DNA of 64,000 nt from NCBI GenBank assembly GCA_951799445.1, contig OX637289.1:24924245-24988244 (forward strand), read 5' to 3'. The number at the start of each line of letters is the position of its first letter. Position 1 is the stretch's first letter. Shown piece after piece: positions 63,220 to 64,000 of this stretch. Source of the stretch: Pseudisothecium myosuroides. Its lineage: Eukaryota > Streptophyta > Bryopsida > Hypnales > Lembophyllaceae. The translations under genes were made by a program, and so were the position numbers. The notes beneath the pieces were generated by a model, which made no database searches, had not been told where the DNA came from, and saw only the letters and a list, made by a program, of their open reading frames with translations.

Positions 63220-63627
63220 TGTAACGAACGTGCAGGATACAAGACAAGACAAAATAAGATGGTTTCCAGATAACAAGACTTGATATTAGAGTTCAAAAAG
63301 TATAAGACTAGAGCTTGAGTCAAGAGCTAAGATCAAGAGAGGTGTTGTCGAGACTGAAGACTATTTCAGCCTCGACTCCTATATATACTATCAGCTAGGA
63401 GGTTCTTCCAGAAGCTTCTACTATCTGGGAAGCTTTTCAAGAAGCTTTCCTCTAGCTTAGACGTCCTTCCAGAAGCTTCCTTCATTTGGGAAGCTTCTCA
63501 AGAAGCTTCCCTCCAACTTAGACGTCCTTCTAGAAACTTCCAGAAGCTTCTCCTACTTGGGAAGCTTCTCAAGAAGCTTCCTCTAATTACAAATTTCTCG
63601 GAGGAGGTTCTAACTATGTCCGTGGCA
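63220..63627 (-). repeat. 5' LTR of the gypsy element (408 bp)
   Basis: U3 runs from 63627 leftward with three TTCnnGAAnnTTC-type sites. A TATATATA box lies at 63387-63380, and the predicted transcription start is 63355, 32 bases downstream. R/U5 extends to 63220. Ends TG and CA on the element strand. Confidence 0.95.
63403..63570 (-). promoter_or_regulatory. Heat-shock-element array in U3
   Basis: Perfect alternating TTC/GAA boxes with 2-base spacing: three boxes at 63406-63418, three at 63467-63479 and five at 63528-63550. Additional GAAGCTTC pairs separated by TCAA occur between them. Heat-shock factors bind three or more alternating nGAAn units. The array lies directly upstream of the TATA box (63380-63387), as in heat-activated retrotransposons. 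Confidence 0.7.
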
Positions 63628-63632
63628 CCTAG

Positions 63633-64000
63633 TTGTTGAGTTCAATGCAAGCGTCTGTGGGATTTTGACAACAAACTATCACCCAGTTTTTCAAAAGTCA
63701 TGTACTCATGTTAGAGTCTAGGTGTGTGAGCATTTGAATAGTGCTCTCATAGGATCTTGGAAGTCCGTTTAATACTATTTGGTTAATATTCCTATCAGAT
63801 AGTCTCTCTCCCATACCACTCAGACGGTTACGTACACTACCAGAGAAATCGCATCCGTTTCAAGAGAAAATCAAGAGAAAAACTATTGGATTATCTCTGG
63901 GTTTGGAACAGTTGGTTCGGATTCAAATTGAATAGGTTTCTATTGGTTCTCTATTGGTTTCTCTATCATAAAATGACGTCACGATGGCTACATTCGCCAA
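63633..64000 (-). pseudogene. Copia gag fragment, right of the gypsy insertion
   Basis: On the minus strand, frames around 63800-63640 read SGMGERLSDRNINQI and then STIQMLTHLDS..., the copia gag segment that precedes the zinc-knuckle part found at 57291. This shows that the gypsy element entered copia gag. The rest lies outside the window. Confidence 0.65.

Larger units (their letters stand above)
57297..63627 (-). mobile_element. Ty3/gypsy chromovirus with self-priming features
   Basis: 6,331 bp, bounded by LTRs 57297-57699 (3') and 63220-63627 (5'), each TG...CA on the element strand. The 5-bp target duplication CCTAG lies at 57292-57296 and 63628-63632. It is inserted in copia gag. Order on the minus strand is gag, protease, reverse transcriptase, RNase H, integrase, chromodomain, the chromovirus order. 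In-frame stops interrupt gag, pol and the chromodomain. The primer site is complementary to the predicted RNA 5' end rather than to a tRNA that I can recognise. Chromoviruses of the Tf1/sushi and related groups are self-primed, and non-seed plants are known to keep chromovirus clades absent from seed plants. Confidence 0.93.
53911..64000 (-). mobile_element. Broken Ty1/copia retrotransposon, split by a gypsy element
   Basis: Pieces of copia gag and pol occur in order on the minus strand: gag 64000-63633 and 57291-57140, integrase about 57120-56870, linker 56721-56365, reverse transcriptase about 56100-55121, RNase H 54375-53911. The element enters from beyond the right edge. It is split at 57296/63628 by the gypsy element and at 54376-55120 by another insert. 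No 3' LTR is visible below 53911, so that end is truncated beside the OSB-like locus. Several in-frame stops and frameshifts make it inactive. Confidence 0.88.

Overview
The window is nuclear DNA of a land plant. It has intron-dense genes with GT-AG splicing, plant-specific gene families (a MORN-repeat PIP5K, a chloroplast FtsH-like protein, an OSB-type PDF motif) and AT-rich intergenic DNA full of nested transposons. Introns of about 100-900 bp and a chromodomain Ty3/gypsy element that appears to be self-primed suggest a non-seed plant, probably a bryophyte. That placement is inference.

Layout. 1-2735: no gene, then a decayed tandem repeat interrupted by two MITEs. 2750-8629 (+): a phosphatidylinositol-phosphate 5-kinase with N-terminal MORN repeats; eight introns join without a frame break into 924 codons plus stop. 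8630-14409: no supported gene, but a Tc1/mariner-like foldback element (10034-11448) carrying a second element with TTAA target duplications. 14410-29993 (-): THO complex subunit 2, resolved here into 33 exons and 1,904 codons. 30000-42590: a gene desert with a 926-bp TTAA-type element, an AT-rich inverted-repeat element, a long hairpin, a satellite of about 26 units of 100 bp split by an Emigrant/pogo-like MITE, and further MITEs. 42594-52125 (-): a chloroplast FtsH-like protein of the FTSHI4 type, 19 exons and 1,089 codons. 53239-53891 (+): a small OSB-like PDF-motif locus, probably decaying. 53911-64000: a broken Ty1/copia element on the minus strand, split by a 6.3-kb Ty3/gypsy chromovirus (57297-63627) with both LTRs and a CCTAG target duplication.

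The three large genes are housekeeping functions (phosphoinositide signalling; mRNP assembly and export; plastid protein import or quality control) and show no sign of working together. The most unusual material is in the mobile DNA. The gypsy element has an 11-nt primer-binding site complementary to its own predicted RNA 5' end. Its U3 also carries an array of perfect heat-shock elements directly upstream of the TATA box. Together these suggest a heat-inducible, self-primed plant chromovirus. A CCCCTAAA...TTTAGGGG family with TTAA target sites resembles piggyBac, and one insertion is documented by the mirrored arm of its host hairpin.
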